Shown here piece after piece: positions 63,307 to 64,000 of a stretch of 64,000 nt of DNA (positions within the stretch are counted from its first letter, which is position 1; each line of letters begins with the position of its first letter). Where the stretch lies: NCBI RefSeq assembly GCF_900104655.1, contig NZ_FNWD01000002.1, positions 558,001 to 622,000 on the forward strand, read 5' to 3'. The DNA is from Millionella massiliensis. GTDB lineage: Bacteria; Bacteroidota; Bacteroidia; Bacteroidales; Rikenellaceae. Under the pieces are notes generated by a model, which saw only the letters and a program-made list of their open reading frames with translations, searched no databases and was not told the origin of the DNA. Position numbers and translations under genes: made by a program.

Positions 63307-63900
63307 ATGACAAAACTTCAACTGATAACCAAAGGGCTGATTAAAGAGAACCCGACATTCGTTCTGATGCTGGGTATGTGCCCTACGCTGGGTACCACCA
63401 CCTCGGCCATCAACGGCATGAGTATGGGTATCGCCACGATGTTTGTGCTCATCATGTCGAACATCGTGATCTCGCTGGTCAAAAACGTCATTCCGGCCAA
63501 AGTCCGCATCCCGAGCTTTATCGTCATCATCGCCTCCTTCGTGACCGTCGTGCAGCTCGTCATGCAGGCCTACGTCCCCGATCTCTACAACACCCTCGGC
63601 GTCTTCATCCCGCTGATCGTGGTGAACTGTATCATCCTCGGGCGTGCCGAAGCCTTCGCCTCGAAACACGGCCCCTTCGCCTCAATGCTCGACGGTCTCG
63701 GCATCGGACTGGGTTTCACCTGCTCGCTGACCCTGCTCGGCATCGTCCGTGAGGTTCTCGGCTCGGGTTCCATCTTCGGCTCGAAATTCCTTCCCGCCGG
63801 AGTCGACGGCATTCTGGTCTTCGTTCTCGCCCCCGGTGCTTTCATCGCGCTGGGCTACCTGCTGGTTCTGTTCAACAAATTCACCGCAAAATTGCGATAA
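63307..63900 (+). CDS. rnfE: Rnf electron transport complex subunit E
   Basis: 197 residues, six membrane helices. Conserved GMCPTLGTTTSAINGMSMGIAT and NCIILGRAEAFAS, as in RnfE/NqrD; the Cys in these two segments bind the buried 2Fe-2S centre shared with RnfA. Starts 2 bases after rnfG. Confidence 0.95.
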   Translation: MTKLQLITKGLIKENPTFVLMLGMCPTLGTTTSAINGMSMGIATMFVLIMSNIVISLVKNVIPAKVRIPSFIVIIASFVTVVQLVMQAYVPDLYNTLGVFIPLIVVNCIILGRAEAFASKHGPFASMLDGLGIGLGFTCSLTLLGIVREVLGSGSIFGSKFLPAGVDGILVFVLAPGAFIALGYLLVLFNKFTAKLR

Positions 63901-63921
63901 TCCGATCTTTCTCTCTCGACT

Positions 63922-64000
63922 ATGGAATATTTCGTAATCATCATCAGTGCGATCTTCGTCAACAACGTCGTACTGGCCCAGTTCCTGGGTATATGCCCCT
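63922..64000 (+). CDS. rnfA: Rnf electron transport complex subunit A (5' part only)
   Basis: The first 26 codons are in the window: MEYFVIIISAIFVNNVVLAQ followed by FLGICP, a match to RnfA/NqrE including the Cys of the 2Fe-2S site. Cut by the window end. Confidence 0.9.
   Translation, partial: MEYFVIIISAIFVNNVVLAQFLGICP

Noticed and set aside
1-64000. CRISPR arrays
   Set aside because: No regularly spaced direct repeats with unique spacers were seen; the tandem repeats present are short and contiguous.

Overview
The window looks like a chromosome segment of a gut-type Bacteroidales bacterium, most like Rikenellaceae/Alistipes. That assignment is an inference from the moderately high GC of the host genes, the dense set of secreted glycosidases and lipoproteins, Bacteroidota-type -7 boxes (TAnnTTTG), and an rnfBCDGE(A) operon with Ala/Pro-rich tails. 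No taxonomic search was possible.

Bases 1 to 24190 are the right part of an integrated element, most likely a prophage. Its right boundary is the 3' portion of a tRNA-Pro(UGG) gene, from the anticodon loop to the 3' end, at 24147-24190, so the integration site is this tRNA. Most genes run leftward: a divergent lysogeny switch near 19860/20019 with an S24-type repressor and a TGACAAAT operator cluster, then small early genes, a helix-turn-helix/excisionase-like protein, two micro membrane proteins, an ERF single-strand annealing protein, a coiled-coil protein of the putative virion region, and one 4649-residue polyvalent protein. That giant carries two HExxH zincin motifs, a PBECR-like nuclease domain, two MuF-C-like domains, an LPD3-like and an LPD38-like region, and four FRR motifs (three of them RFRR) at module borders. 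Two rightward small genes are set in duplicated divergent leaders with covarying hairpins.

Between the repressor and the tRNA scar is an AT-rich rightward cargo: a membrane protein, then a tight three-gene cassette made of an sce7726-like PD-(D/E)xK nuclease, an sce7725/beta-family protein and a zinc-ribbon RES-domain protein. This is the best candidate here for an uncharacterised defence system.

From 24250 onward is host DNA. Bases 24869-46126 hold carbohydrate-degradation genes (GH38-like, SGNH, GH97, GH2, a six-hairpin glycosidase, GH20) without SusC/SusD. They surround an IclR-led operon (Fe-alcohol dehydrogenase, DeoC aldolase, FGGY kinase) that reads as a sugar kinase - aldolase - aldehyde reduction route. 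A Schlafen-group-3 type helicase with an N-terminal nuclease motif sits near the integration site. Bases 46218-58584 hold housekeeping and envelope genes: dnaB, a YgiQ-type radical SAM gene, queA, a DUF2027/Smr gene, a DUF3795 gene, rnpB, an IPT/TIG lipoprotein, nadB, an outer-membrane barrel and an S41 lipoprotein. The window ends in an rseC-rnfBCDGEA operon for the Na+/H+-pumping ferredoxin:NAD+ oxidoreductase; rnfA is cut by the window edge.
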